Notes under the pieces: generated by a model
Databases searched by the model: none
Told to the model about the DNA's origin: nothing
Seen by the model: the letters and a program-made list of their open reading frames with translations, nothing else
In this document: in pieces, positions 16,699-26,621 of the stretch
How positions within the stretch are numbered: position 1 is the stretch's first letter
Layout of the letters: every line of letters begins with the position of its first letter
Translations under genes and position numbers: made by a program
Source of the DNA: Zobellia barbeyronii
GTDB lineage: Bacteria > Bacteroidota > Bacteroidia > Flavobacteriales > Flavobacteriaceae
Direction of reading: 5' to 3'
Length of the DNA: 64,000 nucleotides
Assembly: GCF_018603515.1 (NCBI RefSeq)
Contig: NZ_JACATN010000003.1
Coordinates: 806,001-870,000 of the forward strand

Positions 16699-17937
16699 CT
16701 ACTGAATTGGACCATCAGAAGAGATAAGATGATCTATAATTTCGTCTAGTTCAGGTTGAATTTTAGGATCAGTGCAGTTGGTTAAAATGGAGAATACCAT
16801 TTGCTCCTTAGGATAAACAAAGAAATTAGAGTAACCCCCAACGCCATTACCCACATGGCCGTAAAATAGCCTTCCTTTTGAATCTTCACTCACCTGCCAT
16901 CCTAAACCGTAATAAACAGAAGCTCCGTTAACTTTTTGAGCCGTAAGAAACTCATATTGCAGTTCACTATTTAAAACTTGACCATCAAGATAAGCTTGCC
17001 CAAATTTGGCTATATCTTCTGTTGTAGAAAGAAAACCACCACCCGCCAATTTGTAGAAATTATCTACGGGAATAGCTTTCCTAAATCCTAATCTGTTTTT
17101 GGAGTAGAATGTCACCACATCGCTTGCTCTCGACTGCGCTCGAGCTGGCGCTACATTTTTATCATAAGAATCGGGAGCTGGCTCCTTTAATTCATCAAAA
17201 TTAAACTCTATTTGACCAGCAGGGTCAACTTCTTCTTGCACAGTATTTACTGGGTCTGACTGAGCGCAGTCGAAGTTTGACCCAGCGTAGTTAAAGTCAG
17301 GCCAAAACGTATGGTCCATTCCCAATGGCTGTAAAACTTTCTTTTCCACATATTCCTCAAAAGGCACTCCGCTTACCTCTTGCATTGCCAAGGAAATCAA
17401 AACCCAATCAAAACTATTGTAGAGATAGTCCGTTCCCGGTTCAAAAAGAAGTTCATCATCCTTAAAAAGCTCAATACTCTCCCTAATAGAATATGGTTTA
17501 TTCAACCCATACTCCGTACCTCTATACCCTCTTATACCCGCGGTATGACTTGCCAACTGACGAATGGTAAAGTCATACTTCTTCTTAGGGTAATACGGTA
17601 CGTATGTATAAAAGGAAGCGTCTAAATCCATTAATCCTTCTGCTACCATATGTGCCAAAGCAGTAGCCGAAATAGGTTTTGAAACACTGGCTATTCTAAA
17701 AACTGAAGCTTGAGGATTTATGGAAGTTTTCTTTTCCATATCTGCAAAACCATATCCTTTTTGAACGAAACGCTCTCCATTTTTTAAAACGGTAATTGCC
17801 AAACCCGTAACTTTTTCATCTTTGATCAAGTCCGTTAAAAGCAAATCGGCAGCAACTAATCCGTTCAGCGATGGTTCATCACCCAGAACACGCTTTTTTG
17901 CGAGTAGGTTTTTGATATATTTTAGAATCGGATTCAT
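16699..17937 (-). CDS. Beta-lactamase-family serine hydrolase carrying two in-frame repeat insertions
   Basis: Class C beta-lactamase / D-Ala-D-Ala peptidase fold, 412 residues. The catalytic SxxK is S84-V-S-K87, the YxN-type motif is YNS in TDYLYNSFDW, and the third motif is GHVGNG near the C-terminus. There is no obvious signal peptide, so it may be cytoplasmic or use another route. Between the catalytic motifs the protein carries SNFDCAQSDP and APARAQSRASD, encoded by two inverted copies of a GAGCGCAGTCGA element. These segments look like repeat insertions that stayed in frame. The substrate is unknown; family members include peptidases and esterases. Confidence 0.85.
   Translation of the reverse strand: MNPILKYIKNLLAKKRVLGDEPSLNGLVAADLLLTDLIKDEKVTGLAITVLKNGERFVQKGYGFADMEKKTSINPQASVFRIASVSKPISATALAHMVAEGLMDLDASFYTYVPYYPKKKYDFTIRQLASHTAGIRGYRGTEYGLNKPYSIRESIELFKDDELLFEPGTDYLYNSFDWVLISLAMQEVSGVPFEEYVEKKVLQPLGMDHTFWPDFNYAGSNFDCAQSDPVNTVQEEVDPAGQIEFNFDELKEPAPDSYDKNVAPARAQSRASDVVTFYSKNRLGFRKAIPVDNFYKLAGGGFLSTTEDIAKFGQAYLDGQVLNSELQYEFLTAQKVNGASVYYGLGWQVSEDSKGRLFYGHVGNGVGGYSNFFVYPKEQMVFSILTNCTDPKIQPELDEIIDHLISSDGPIQ
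17130..17141 (-). repeat. REP-like element, copy A
   Basis: The core GAGCGCAGTCGA lies on the minus strand here, embedded in CTCGACTGCGCTCGAG, a near palindrome, inside a coding region. Confidence 0.65.
17251..17284 (+). repeat. REP-like palindromic element, copy B
   Basis: The core GAGCGCAGTCGA (17262-17273) is on the plus strand, flanked by the perfect 6-bp inverted repeat TGGGTC (17251-17256) / GACCCA (17279-17284). It is the same core as copy A but in opposite orientation, 120 bases away. Confidence 0.75.
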
Positions 17938-18023
17938 ATCGGTTTTTGGTCAGCGCAAAGTTACAGATTGCATCTGTGCCCATACCAATTTCACTTACAG
18001 AACTTTTGGCTTAAAAGAAGAAA

Positions 18024-18842
18024 TTATTTAAACACCAATCGCCCTTTGTACAACACTTCCACATCAACTTCTGCAGGTTGATTTGAGCTAAAAACATCAC
18101 CAACGCCACGAATTACACCTTTTATAGACTGTTGTGGGTTAACGAACATATCATTTGAGCCTCTGTGATTTAGTGTCACATTTTGAGCTATTAAGTCTGC
18201 GGCATCAATTCGCGAATCTCCCGCTGCTACAGTCAAATTTAAATTATCGCTGGCACCTTTCAATTTAAAATAAGCTATACCATTCACCACAACACTCAAA
18301 GTTTCAGTGTCTAGTTCTAAATCAAATTCCCCGTCAGTAGTTTGCGCTTCTGGGTCGGCAAAACTTTCTGACAAGAGTGTTAACCGTGAATATCCCAAGA
18401 CACCATCACTAGTAATTGGCCAGCCTGTACTACTGCGTATCTCGGTAATATTAGGTGAGGTTACATAGATTTTTGTAACACCATAATCTCTAAAGTAATT
18501 GCAATCATTGGTATCCCGTAAAAGCAAACGTCCATCTACAACCTCAGCAGTAACTTCGTTTCGCAATACGTTTCCCGTCTCAATTTCAACCTTCTGTTCT
18601 ACCCCTTGTTTTACAATTAACGTAACGTTTTCAAAAACAGTGATCTTGGTAAAATCATCAACAGTTACTTCTTCACGAACAATATCACCAGTATTCTGAA
18701 AACAGTCCGAAGCATTTTCACCGTTGCACGAAAAAAATAGGACAACACAACACAGCATCACAAAAAAACGAGACACGCGCAAAACTGTACCAACACCCAA
18801 AGGTGTGGTTTTGCTTTCTCTATTTTTTAATTCTTTTACCAT
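18024..18842 (-). CDS. Lipoprotein with a head-GIN (DUF2807) domain
   Basis: 272 residues. A membrane stretch followed by LFFSC (C39) looks like a lipoprotein signal; the short N-terminal extension (28 residues before [11 protein letters not shown]) may be wrong, in which case the start is at 18758. From about residue 55, a right-handed beta-helix-like repeat of the head GIN / putative auto-transporter adhesin family follows ([49 protein letters not shown]). Function in this family is unproven; surface adhesion has been suggested. It lies 13 bases after the PagL-like gene on the same strand, probably co-transcribed. Confidence 0.85.
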   Translation of the reverse strand: MVKELKNRESKTTPLGVGTVLRVSRFFVMLCCVVLFFSCNGENASDCFQNTGDIVREEVTVDDFTKITVFENVTLIVKQGVEQKVEIETGNVLRNEVTAEVVDGRLLLRDTNDCNYFRDYGVTKIYVTSPNITEIRSSTGWPITSDGVLGYSRLTLLSESFADPEAQTTDGEFDLELDTETLSVVVNGIAYFKLKGASDNLNLTVAAGDSRIDAADLIAQNVTLNHRGSNDMFVNPQQSIKGVIRGVGDVFSSNQPAEVDVEVLYKGRLVFK

Positions 18843-18855
18843 ATGTCGTACCTCT

Positions 18856-19959
18856 TTATAATCTAACGCCTATTCCAAATTCAACAGCTTCCGCTGCAGC
18901 TCCATGTGACTTAAGGCTTACTACTCCAAACACTTTCTCTCCAAAGTAACGTTTCAAACTAACACGGTTATATACCTTTCCTTCAAAATCAAAAGGGTAA
19001 TACACATAGTAACCCAATTGGGTTCCTATAGAAAGTTTATTGATAAAAAGTTCGTGACCTACAAAGACACCCACCCTTTTAAAATCGGTATCTGGGTCAA
19101 TATTATTTTCTGGAAATGCAATGGTTTGATATTCTATGAGTTCCTTTAAAAAGTTACTAAAAAACACATCCGCACCTAACTGAATTGCACTTCTACGACC
19201 TAACCGCTTATCTGCATAACCAGAGAATATATAGAAAGGATACTGGCCATGACCTATATTATCGCTTTGGTTTATTCCTGCTCTAAAAATAAGATTATAC
19301 TTTATTGGCTCGGTAACCCTCACCTTCTCTCTCCGTATATATTCCGTGTCTTTACCCTCTAAAGTATACGTCAACCCTGCAGTAAAAGCAAAAGTATTGG
19401 TAGAGGTATTAGGTGCCTTTACGTTTGCATTTGAGAAATGCATGATAGAAATACCCGCCTTAAAACCTAAGCCCTTATAAAGATTCTCTTTGTGATAATT
19501 TAGCATCACATAGTTAGAACTCAATATTCTGGTACCGTAGGCATTGTTTCTAAAATTGGTCTCCCGGTCATAAGGGTTGGTCATATATGCCAAACCTTGA
19601 GCCACTCTAAATTGAAGATTCCGTTTTAGAAAGTAAAAATTAAAATGGGCATATACAGCATAGGCTTCACCCAAAACAGAACTGTTGGTGTTTTGGTAGA
19701 TAAAGGAACCTCCCAAATCTGGGTAGTTGTACAGCTGTTGCCATTCTTCAAGACCATAGGTCTTTCTATTGTAGGCCAAAATAACACCAGCAGGGTGACC
19801 CGTAATTAAATGAGAAATATCCGGATTATGTAGAATAACGGAACCATAAAATTGGTTCACTTCAAACGTATAACTGTTAAGTCTGTCGGTCTCTTGCGAA
19901 AAGCAATATCCAACACACATCAGAAAAAATAAAAACACCCTTGGGTTCATGGAGCGCAA
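18856..19959 (-). CDS. Outer-membrane acyloxyacyl hydrolase / lipid A 3-O-deacylase (PagL-like) family protein
   Basis: 367 residues with a signal peptide ([15 protein letters not shown]) and many alternating beta-strand segments ending in GIGVRL, typical of an outer-membrane barrel. The string IMHFSNANV places H174 and S176 in the H-x-S-N arrangement used as the catalytic pair in PagL-type deacylases. This suggests modification of lipid A acyl chains. PagL itself is only about 150 residues, so this is a larger relative, and enzymatic activity is inferred from the motif. A second Met (codon 4) could also be the start. Confidence 0.75.
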   Translation of the reverse strand: MRSMNPRVFLFFLMCVGYCFSQETDRLNSYTFEVNQFYGSVILHNPDISHLITGHPAGVILAYNRKTYGLEEWQQLYNYPDLGGSFIYQNTNSSVLGEAYAVYAHFNFYFLKRNLQFRVAQGLAYMTNPYDRETNFRNNAYGTRILSSNYVMLNYHKENLYKGLGFKAGISIMHFSNANVKAPNTSTNTFAFTAGLTYTLEGKDTEYIRREKVRVTEPIKYNLIFRAGINQSDNIGHGQYPFYIFSGYADKRLGRRSAIQLGADVFFSNFLKELIEYQTIAFPENNIDPDTDFKRVGVFVGHELFINKLSIGTQLGYYVYYPFDFEGKVYNRVSLKRYFGEKVFGVVSLKSHGAAAEAVEFGIGVRL

Positions 19960-20023
19960 AAATAATACTATTCGTTATTTTAAACCCAAGGTTCGCCCAT
20001 ATTTTCTTACAACGTCTGTATTT

Positions 20024-20977
20024 CTAAAAAAGCTGCTCGGCAATCGCCTTAATATTATCAGATTTACCCATTGAGTAGTAGTGTAATACGGGTACACCCG
20101 CAGCTTTCAACTCTTTAGATTGCTGAATAGCCCATTCCACTCCAACCTTACGCACATCTTTGTTAGAAGAGCAATCATCAACAGCATCAATAAGATCTTG
20201 CGGTAAATCTATTCTAAAGACCTGTGGCAATAATTGCAAATGCCTTTTAACGGCAATTGGCTTAATACCCGGTATAATAGGTATGGTAATGCCCATTTTC
20301 TTGGCCGCATCCACAAACTCAAAATACTTCTGGTTATCAAAAAACATCTGGGTTACTACGTAATCAGCACCGGCATCTACTTTTTCTTTCAGTCTTCTTA
20401 AATCTGATTTTAAAGAAGGTGACTCTAAGTGTTTTTCCGGGTATCCTGCCACACCAATACAAAAATCGGCACAATTATCACTATCTACCGTATCATGTAA
20501 ATAGTTACCACAGTTCAATTCATGCACCTGTTTTACCAAGTCTACAGCAAAAGCATGCCCACCTTTAGTTGGCTGAAAATATTTTTCATCTTTCATGGCA
20601 TCACCACGCAACGCCATAATATTATCAATACCTAAGTAATGGCAATCCACCAATAGATACTCTGTTTCCTCTTTTGTAAACCCACCGCAAAGAACGTGGG
20701 GTACGGTATCTACGTCATACTTATGTTTTATAGACGCACAAATTCCCACGGTACCAGGACGCATACGGGTCAACTTTTTATCCAACAGTCCGTCTCGTTC
20801 CAAGTAAACATACTCCTCACGAGAAGTAGTTACATCAATAAACGGAGGGTTAAATTCCATTAAAGGATCAATGTTATCGTAAAGCTGTTGTATCTGGTGC
20901 CCTTTAACCGGTGGTATAATTTCAAAGGAAAATAAAGTTTTATCCTTTGCATTTTTTATGTGGTCCGTTATTTTCAT
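20024..20977 (-). CDS. metF: Methylenetetrahydrofolate reductase
   Basis: FAD-containing reduction of 5,10-methylene-THF to 5-methyl-THF, the methyl donor for MetH. It starts with KTLFSFEIIPPVKG (the catalytic Glu is in FEIIPP). GGFTKEETEYLL, NIMALRGD and AGADYVVTQMFFDN are conserved folate and flavin segments. 317 residues, usual bacterial length. It lies downstream of the metH genes on the same strand, about 145 bases after a small gene; the gap contains a repeat element. Confidence 0.96.
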   Translation of the reverse strand: MKITDHIKNAKDKTLFSFEIIPPVKGHQIQQLYDNIDPLMEFNPPFIDVTTSREEYVYLERDGLLDKKLTRMRPGTVGICASIKHKYDVDTVPHVLCGGFTKEETEYLLVDCHYLGIDNIMALRGDAMKDEKYFQPTKGGHAFAVDLVKQVHELNCGNYLHDTVDSDNCADFCIGVAGYPEKHLESPSLKSDLRRLKEKVDAGADYVVTQMFFDNQKYFEFVDAAKKMGITIPIIPGIKPIAVKRHLQLLPQVFRIDLPQDLIDAVDDCSSNKDVRKVGVEWAIQQSKELKAAGVPVLHYYSMGKSDNIKAIAEQLF

Positions 20978-21025
20978 GTATGCTGCCCTTTAAAATGGGA
21001 AATTTAATGTTTGTTCTATTTTATG

Positions 21026-21101
21026 GCGTTCGAGCGGGCTATTCGCTAAATTTTTTAAAGCTAAATGGACTTTAAAAAGATATCGCTGCTATCCCTAACG
21101 C
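21026..21101. repeat. Dispersed intergenic hairpin element (Flavobacteriia type)
   Basis: A 76-base unit bounded by GCGTT (21026-21030) and AACGC (21097-21101). It has the characteristic flanks CGAGCGGGCTATTCGCT and CTGCTATCCCTAACGC and a central perfect stem TTTTTAAAG / CTTTAAAAA. From memory, elements with these two flanks and a variable central hairpin recur between genes in Flavobacteriia. It separates metF from the upstream metH cluster. No protein is encoded. Confidence 0.6.
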
Positions 21102-21121
21102 TTCTTTTTACTTTAAATTAA

Positions 21122-21364
21122 TTATACGTCCGCGAGCATTTGCTTCACCTCTTCATAACTTTCTAGGTATTCCCAATAAATCCATCTGCCATCTAAATAA
21201 TCGGTCAAAATGTATTTTTCACTAACCGATTTTATGCGATCCACCGCTACCAACTTTTTGGAAAAACCGTCTACAACAACCCTCTCCTCTATTTCCTTAT
21301 TATTCTGGTCATACCCATGGCTAATCATAAAACTGCCCATGCTTACCTCTATGTATTTTTTCAT
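21122..21364 (-). CDS. Small hypothetical protein coupled to metH
   Basis: 80 residues starting MKKYIEVSMGSFM. The ATG at 21364 follows the metH TGA (21368-21366) by one base, a TGATATG arrangement that points to translational coupling. The frame extends further upstream inside metH, but that part is only the shadow of the metH C-terminus. It is soluble and charged, with aromatic residues near the C-terminus (DGRWIYWEYLESYEE). I do not recognise the family. A role linked to methionine synthase is possible from position only. Confidence 0.7.
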   Translation of the reverse strand: MKKYIEVSMGSFMISHGYDQNNKEIEERVVVDGFSKKLVAVDRIKSVSEKYILTDYLDGRWIYWEYLESYEEVKQMLADV

Positions 21365-21365
21365 A

Positions 21366-24101
21366 TCAGTCATCTGCAATATTTGGAGCCAACCATTTGG
21401 TAGCCTTTTCCAGAGTAATTCCCTTTCGTTCTGCAAAATCGGACACTTGATCTTCCTTAATTTTACCTAAACCAAAATATCTAGCTTGTTCATTTCCGAA
21501 ATAATACCCGGAAACCGATGATGCAGGCCACATGGCCAAACTATCGGTGAGTTTTACTCCAATTCGCTCCTCTACCTTAAGCATATCCCAAAGTGTTACC
21601 TTTTCTAAGTGATCAGGACAAGCAGGATATCCTGGCGCAGGACGAATACCTTTGTATTTTTCGTCAATTAATTCGTCATTTTTAAGATGTTCATTACCGG
21701 CGTAGCCCCAATGTTTCATCCTAACCTCTTTATGCAAATACTCAGCAAAAGCTTCTGCCAAACGATCACTTAATGCTTTTACTAAAATGGAATTATAATC
21801 ATCTAAATTCTCTCTGTACTTATCTGCCAATTCATCCGTTCCAAAACCAGTGGTTACACAAAAACAACCTACGTAATCTTCTTTTCCCGATTCTTTTGGA
21901 GCAATAAAATCTGACAAAGCATAATCTGGTACGCCTTCACGTCTCTTTAATTGCTGACGCAAGGTTCTAAAAGTATATTTCTTAGTCTCTTGACCATCTT
22001 CAACATCTACTTCAATATCATCATGATTGGCTAAAGTATTAGCAGGAAAGAGTCCAAAAACTCCTTTACCCGTTAATTTCTTACCCTTTAAAATATCATT
22101 CAACATTTGTTTTGCATCAGCAAAAAGCTCGGTAGCCTGTTCGCCAACTATCTCATCCGTTAGAATATCTGGATATTTACCGTGTAGCTCCCAACTTCTA
22201 AAAAATGGAGTCCAATCGATAAATGGTACCAATTTTTCAAGATCTACCTCTTCAATAACTTGAATACCTAATTGCTTAGGCTTTACTATTTCAGCCGCGT
22301 TCCAATCTATTTTAAACCTATTATCTCTAGAGGCTTTAATAGATTTGTATTCTTTCTTCTGAGTACGGCTCAAGAACTTTTCTCTAAAAACATCATAGTC
22401 TTCTTTGATTGTTTTTTTGTACGTAGCCGAAGTTTCTTTTTTCAATAAATCACCCACTACGGTAACCGCTCTTGAAGCATCATTTACATGCACAACCGCC
22501 TCACTATATTGAGGGTCTATTTTTACTGCCGTATGAGCTTTGCTGGTAGTTGCCCCGCCAATAAGCAAAGGCAGTTTAAAGTTCTTGCGCTCCATCTCTT
22601 TGGCCAAATGTACCATCTCATCTAGAGAAGGTGTAATAAGTCCGCTAAGACCAATCACATCTACATTATGTTCTATTGCCGCAGCAATGATTTTTTCTGG
22701 CGGTACCATGACACCTAAGTCAACAATTTCATAGTTGTTACATGCCAAAACTACACTCACAATATTTTTACCAATATCATGAACATCACCTTTTACGGTG
22801 GCCATTAAAATCTTACCATTCCCCTTATCGTCTCCGTCTTGAGGATTTTTCAATTTTTCTTCTTCAATATAGGGCAGCAAATACGCTACCGCTTTTTTCA
22901 TAACACGTGCCGATTTTACCACCTGCGGCAAGAACATTTTTCCGCTTCCAAAAAGGTCACCTACCACGTTCATACCTGCCATTAAATTCCCTTCAATAAC
23001 CTCAATAGGCTTATCTGCAGCAATACGTGCCTCCTCTATATCTTCTATTATATATTGATCTATTCCTTTTACTAAAGCTCTGGTAATTCTATTTTGTAAA
23101 GGTTCTTCTCTCCATGAAAGGTCTACCTTACTTTCTTTAGCCTTACCCACAACCGATTCTGCAAAATCTAGCAGTCTTTCTGTGGCATCGTCTCTACGGT
23201 TAAGAATTACATCTTCTACGCGCTCTAATAAATCTTTTGGAATATCATCGTAAATCTCCAACATGGTTGGGTTTACAATTCCCATATTCATACCCGCTTT
23301 AATAGCATGGTATAGAAACACAGAATGCATAGCTTCACGCACGGGATTATTTCCCCTGAAGGAAAACGAAACATTACTTACCCCACCACTAATACTCGCG
23401 TAAGGTAAATTCTCGCGTACCCATTTGGTAGCTTTTATAAAATCTATGGCATTGAGTTTATGCTCATCCATTCCTGTTGCTACAGGAAATATATTAAGGT
23501 CAAAAATGATATCTTCTGGTGCAAAACCAACTTGGTCTACCAGAATATCATAAGACCTCTTAGAAATCTCTATTCGTCTATCAAAATTATCTGCCTGACC
23601 AACTTCATCAAAAGCCATTACAATCACCGCTGCACCGTATCTCTTTACTAATTTAGCGTGATTGATAAATTCTTTTTCACCTTCTTTTAAACTGATGGAG
23701 TTTACAACACATTTTCCTTGAACAACCTGTAAACCTGCCTCAATAATATCCCATTTGGAACTATCTATCATGATAGGCACTCTAGAAATATCTGGCTCAG
23801 CAATAACCAAGTTCAAAAACTTGACCATAGCCTCTTTACCATCGATCAAACCATCATCCATATTAATATCGATGATTTGGGCTCCACCTTCTACTTGGTC
23901 TCTAGCAACACTTAAAGCCTCTTCAAACTTGCGTTCTTTAATGAGACGTAAAAATCGCTTGGAACCGGCCACGTTGGTACGCTCACCCACGTTCACAAAA
24001 TTACTTTCGGGGGTGATTACCAAAGGTTCCAGACCCGATAATTTTAAATATCTAGCTGGCTTCTGATTATCAGTTACTGGTATGTCTGAGTTGTTACTCA
24101 T
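21366..24101 (-). CDS. metH: Methionine synthase, B12-dependent, pterin/cobalamin/activation part
   Basis: 911 residues corresponding to the last three modules of E. coli MetH. They are a methyltetrahydrofolate-binding barrel (about 25-300; [25 protein letters not shown]), a helical cap and cobalamin-binding domain (about 310-560) with the lower-ligand motif DVHDIGKN near residue 440 and [13 protein letters not shown], and a C-terminal SAM-binding reactivation domain with [12 protein letters not shown]. The homocysteine-binding module is a separate gene immediately upstream; together the two total about the length of one full MetH. A GGAG sequence precedes the ATG. Expressed under the SAM-I riboswitch upstream. 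Confidence 0.96.
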   Translation of the reverse strand: MSNNSDIPVTDNQKPARYLKLSGLEPLVITPESNFVNVGERTNVAGSKRFLRLIKERKFEEALSVARDQVEGGAQIIDINMDDGLIDGKEAMVKFLNLVIAEPDISRVPIMIDSSKWDIIEAGLQVVQGKCVVNSISLKEGEKEFINHAKLVKRYGAAVIVMAFDEVGQADNFDRRIEISKRSYDILVDQVGFAPEDIIFDLNIFPVATGMDEHKLNAIDFIKATKWVRENLPYASISGGVSNVSFSFRGNNPVREAMHSVFLYHAIKAGMNMGIVNPTMLEIYDDIPKDLLERVEDVILNRRDDATERLLDFAESVVGKAKESKVDLSWREEPLQNRITRALVKGIDQYIIEDIEEARIAADKPIEVIEGNLMAGMNVVGDLFGSGKMFLPQVVKSARVMKKAVAYLLPYIEEEKLKNPQDGDDKGNGKILMATVKGDVHDIGKNIVSVVLACNNYEIVDLGVMVPPEKIIAAAIEHNVDVIGLSGLITPSLDEMVHLAKEMERKNFKLPLLIGGATTSKAHTAVKIDPQYSEAVVHVNDASRAVTVVGDLLKKETSATYKKTIKEDYDVFREKFLSRTQKKEYKSIKASRDNRFKIDWNAAEIVKPKQLGIQVIEEVDLEKLVPFIDWTPFFRSWELHGKYPDILTDEIVGEQATELFADAKQMLNDILKGKKLTGKGVFGLFPANTLANHDDIEVDVEDGQETKKYTFRTLRQQLKRREGVPDYALSDFIAPKESGKEDYVGCFCVTTGFGTDELADKYRENLDDYNSILVKALSDRLAEAFAEYLHKEVRMKHWGYAGNEHLKNDELIDEKYKGIRPAPGYPACPDHLEKVTLWDMLKVEERIGVKLTDSLAMWPASSVSGYYFGNEQARYFGLGKIKEDQVSDFAERKGITLEKATKWLAPNIADD

Positions 24102-24170
24102 AATATCTCCATCACTTTTTGTGACAATTGATGAATTCGTTTCTTATTCTTCTTTATGGCAAATGTATTA

Positions 24171-25166
24171 CTACACAGATACTGCACGCGGGTCATACTT
24201 TCTCACCAAATCTGCAATGGCAGTAATATGCTCAGGCGTGGTACCACAGCATCCGCCAACGATGTTCACCAAACCTTTTTCTACATATTCTTTTATCTGT
24301 GCAGCCATTTGCTCAGGAGTTTCGTCATATTCTCCAAAAGCATTAGGTAAACCAGCATTTGGATGTGCCGAAACGGCATGGCCTGTTTTATTTGCCAAAA
24401 CTTCTAAGTGTGGCACCAATTGGTCCGCACCCAACGCACAATTAAAACCAACTGAAAAAATTGGAATATGTGAAATAGAAATCAGAAAAGCCTCTGCTGT
24501 CTGTCCAGATAAAGTTCTTCCCGAGGCATCGGTAATAGTTCCGCTTACCATTATAGGGACTTCTATTCCGCGTTCTTCTTTTACTTCTTCTATGGCAAAA
24601 AGTGCCGCTTTTGCATTTAGCGTATCAAAAATAGTTTCTACCAACAGTAAATCTGATCCACCATCCAATAAAGCTTCTACCTGCTGCTTATAAGCAATAC
24701 GAAGCTCATCAAAAGAAACTGCTCTATATCCTGGATCGTTTACATCTGGAGACATGCTTGCTGTTTTGTTCGTTGGACCTATACTTCCTGCAACGAATCT
24801 TGGCTTGTTTGGTTCCTTTGCCGTAAACTCATCCGCTACTTTTTTGGCAATACGTGCAGACTCGTAATTAAGTTCGTACACTAAATCTTCCATATAGTAA
24901 TCTGCCATAGCGATGGTAGTACCGGAGAAAGTATTGGTTTCTACGATATCTGCACCAGCAGCAAAATACTTGCGATGTACTTCTGCAATAGCTTCCGGTT
25001 GGGTCAAGGACAACAAATCATTATTACCTTGTAAAGGATGCTCCCAATCCTTAAAACGCTCTCCGCGAAAATCTTCCTCGGTAAATTTATAGCGCTGTAA
25101 CATGGTCCCCATGGCACCGTCCAGCACTAGTATGCGTTCCTTTAATATTTCTCGAATATCTTTCAT
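24171..25166 (-). CDS. Homocysteine S-methyltransferase module of split methionine synthase
   Basis: 331 residues corresponding to the N-terminal module of MetH. It starts [19 protein letters not shown]. The zinc ligands are the Cys in [13 protein letters not shown] and the Cys pair in [13 protein letters not shown] near the C-terminus. It transfers the methyl group to homocysteine together with the downstream cobalamin-containing protein, 69 bases away. It is preceded by an unusually good Shine-Dalgarno sequence and a SAM-I riboswitch. Confidence 0.95.
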   Translation of the reverse strand: MKDIREILKERILVLDGAMGTMLQRYKFTEEDFRGERFKDWEHPLQGNNDLLSLTQPEAIAEVHRKYFAAGADIVETNTFSGTTIAMADYYMEDLVYELNYESARIAKKVADEFTAKEPNKPRFVAGSIGPTNKTASMSPDVNDPGYRAVSFDELRIAYKQQVEALLDGGSDLLLVETIFDTLNAKAALFAIEEVKEERGIEVPIMVSGTITDASGRTLSGQTAEAFLISISHIPIFSVGFNCALGADQLVPHLEVLANKTGHAVSAHPNAGLPNAFGEYDETPEQMAAQIKEYVEKGLVNIVGGCCGTTPEHITAIADLVRKYDPRAVSV

Positions 25167-25171
25167 TTTTT

Positions 25172-25178
25172 CCTCCTT
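25172..25178 (-). promoter_or_regulatory. Strong Shine-Dalgarno sequence of the homocysteine methyltransferase gene
   Basis: Minus-strand AAGGAGG, 5 bases before the ATG at 25166. Good Shine-Dalgarno sequences are rare in this organism type. Upstream CCTT-containing segments between the riboswitch and this site could pair with it. Confidence 0.7.
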
Positions 25179-25298
25179 CTAATTGAGCATCCATTTATAA
25201 TTGAATTCGATATCAGAAATATCAAAAACATTATTTAAAATCAATCTACAAACAATTATCAAGCAAAGGAATAAGGACAATTATAATTGCCTCTCTTT

Positions 25299-25402
25299 GT
25301 TATCTGTCCTACAAATATGTAGGATAGAATGTAGCACCTTCTTTATAAGAAAAGGGTTGCCAAGGTTTCACAGGGTCTAATCCCTCCGCCTTTCTTGATA
25401 AC
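25299..25402 (-). promoter_or_regulatory. SAM-I (S-box) riboswitch upstream of split metH
   Basis: On the minus strand P1 is GTTATC (25402-25397) / GATAAC (25304-25299). The core reads AAGAAAGGCGGAGGGA, then GACCCTGTGAAACC, TTGGCAACC and AAGGTGCTACATTC in the order and spacing of the SAM-I class. The variable P4 is a short AT-rich hairpin of CCTACA/TGTAGG. It lies in the 391-base gap before the homocysteine methyltransferase gene. SAM binding should reduce expression; the downstream sequence has no clear terminator, so translational control through the Shine-Dalgarno site is plausible. Confidence 0.95.
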
Positions 25403-25494
25403 AGTCACGTATTTTAATGAACGATTTGCAAAGTAACGCCACATATGGTTCAAAACCAAAGAAACCTAGTTGTTTTTGGTACTTTGCGTTAGTT

Positions 25495-25529
25495 AAAAGC
25501 CTTCTGTTCTAATATTAGAATAGAAGGCT
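25495..25529 (-). terminator. Terminator at the end of the cysteine operon
   Basis: Minus strand: AGCCTTCT and AGAAGGCT flank the self-complementary TTCTAATATTAGAA, with one mismatch, followed by TTTT. It lies about 30 bases after the stop of the ferredoxin-NADP reductase gene. Confidence 0.85.
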
Positions 25530-25557
25530 CTTACCAATTATATGCACTAATAGCTAA

Positions 25558-26619
25558 TTAAGAAATACTTTGAACGACCTCTTTTTTGGCCTCTTTCTTT
25601 GTACCGTCAAATCCTTCTACTCCACCTACAGTGGTGTATTTCATAACGTATCTTTTACCTGGATTTATCAATTTGTAAGCAAACTGACACATCACTGCAG
25701 CTTCATGGAAACCTGATAAAATCAGTTTTAATTTACCTTCATACGTATTGACATCTCCAATAGCAAAAACTCCCGGTATGTTCGTTTGGTAATCTTTAGC
25801 GTTGTTTACCTTGATGGCATTTTTCTCGATTTCTAAACCCCAATCACCGATTGGACCTAATTTTGGAGAAAGACCGAACAATGGAATAAAGCTATCTACC
25901 TCAACATAACTCTCTCCTTTTTCCGGATCGTTATGCTTAACAACAACTGCCTCTAAATGATCATCGCCATATAGTTTCTTCACCTCAGCTTCGGTGAACA
26001 ATTTTATTTTTCCTGCTTTTGCTAATTCTGCTGCTTTTTCAACAGAATCTAAAGCTCCTCTAAATTCATTTCTTCTATGCACCAAAGATACTTCTGAAGC
26101 AACGTCTGCTAAGAAAATAGCCCAATCCAAAGCAGAATCTCCACCTCCGGCTATAATCACTTTTTTGTCGCGATATACCTCAGGATCTTTAATCATGTAG
26201 GCAACTCCCTTATCCTCAAAATCAAGAATATTCTCGATAGGTGGTTTTCTAGGTTCAAAAGAACCGAGTCCACCAGCAATAACTACTACTGGAGCCTGGT
26301 GCTTTGTACCTTTGTTAGTTGTTACGATAAAAGAACCGTCTTCTTGCTTATCTAAAGTTTCAGCACGCTCACCCATAGTATAACCAGCCTCAAAAGGCTT
26401 AATTTGCTCCAAAAGATTCGTTACTAAATCACCTGCTAGGATTTCCGGAAAAGCCGGAATATCATATATTGGTTTCTTTGGATAAATTTCCGAACACTGA
26501 CCACCTGGTTGTGGCAAAGCATCTATCAAATGACATTTAAGCTTTAACAAGCCTGCTTCAAATACGGTAAAAAGACCTGTAGGGCCTGCGCCAATGATGA
26601 GAATATCTGTTTTTATCAT
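25558..26619 (-). CDS. Ferredoxin/flavodoxin-NADP(+) reductase, thioredoxin-reductase-like type
   Basis: 353 residues. N-terminal FAD dinucleotide fold IIGAGPTGLFTVFEAG, second dinucleotide fold VIIAGGGDSALDWA (about residue 158) for NADP(H), and C-terminal GVFAIGDVNTYEGKLKLILSGFHEA that closes the FAD site. There is no CxxC pair of thioredoxin reductase, which points to the YumC-type ferredoxin reductase. It is the last gene of the cys operon. The operon's sulfite reductase lacks a CysJ partner, so this protein is the likely electron source through ferredoxin. Partner assignment is inference. Confidence 0.85.
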   Translation of the reverse strand: MIKTDILIIGAGPTGLFTVFEAGLLKLKCHLIDALPQPGGQCSEIYPKKPIYDIPAFPEILAGDLVTNLLEQIKPFEAGYTMGERAETLDKQEDGSFIVTTNKGTKHQAPVVVIAGGLGSFEPRKPPIENILDFEDKGVAYMIKDPEVYRDKKVIIAGGGDSALDWAIFLADVASEVSLVHRRNEFRGALDSVEKAAELAKAGKIKLFTEAEVKKLYGDDHLEAVVVKHNDPEKGESYVEVDSFIPLFGLSPKLGPIGDWGLEIEKNAIKVNNAKDYQTNIPGVFAIGDVNTYEGKLKLILSGFHEAAVMCQFAYKLINPGKRYVMKYTTVGGVEGFDGTKKEAKKEVVQSIS

Positions 26620-26621
26620 AA

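Noticed and set aside
25420-25495. Inverted GCAAAGTA/TACTTTGC pair upstream of the metH riboswitch
   Set aside because: 8-bp arms 44 bases apart; both look like promoter -7 type sequence and could be chance.
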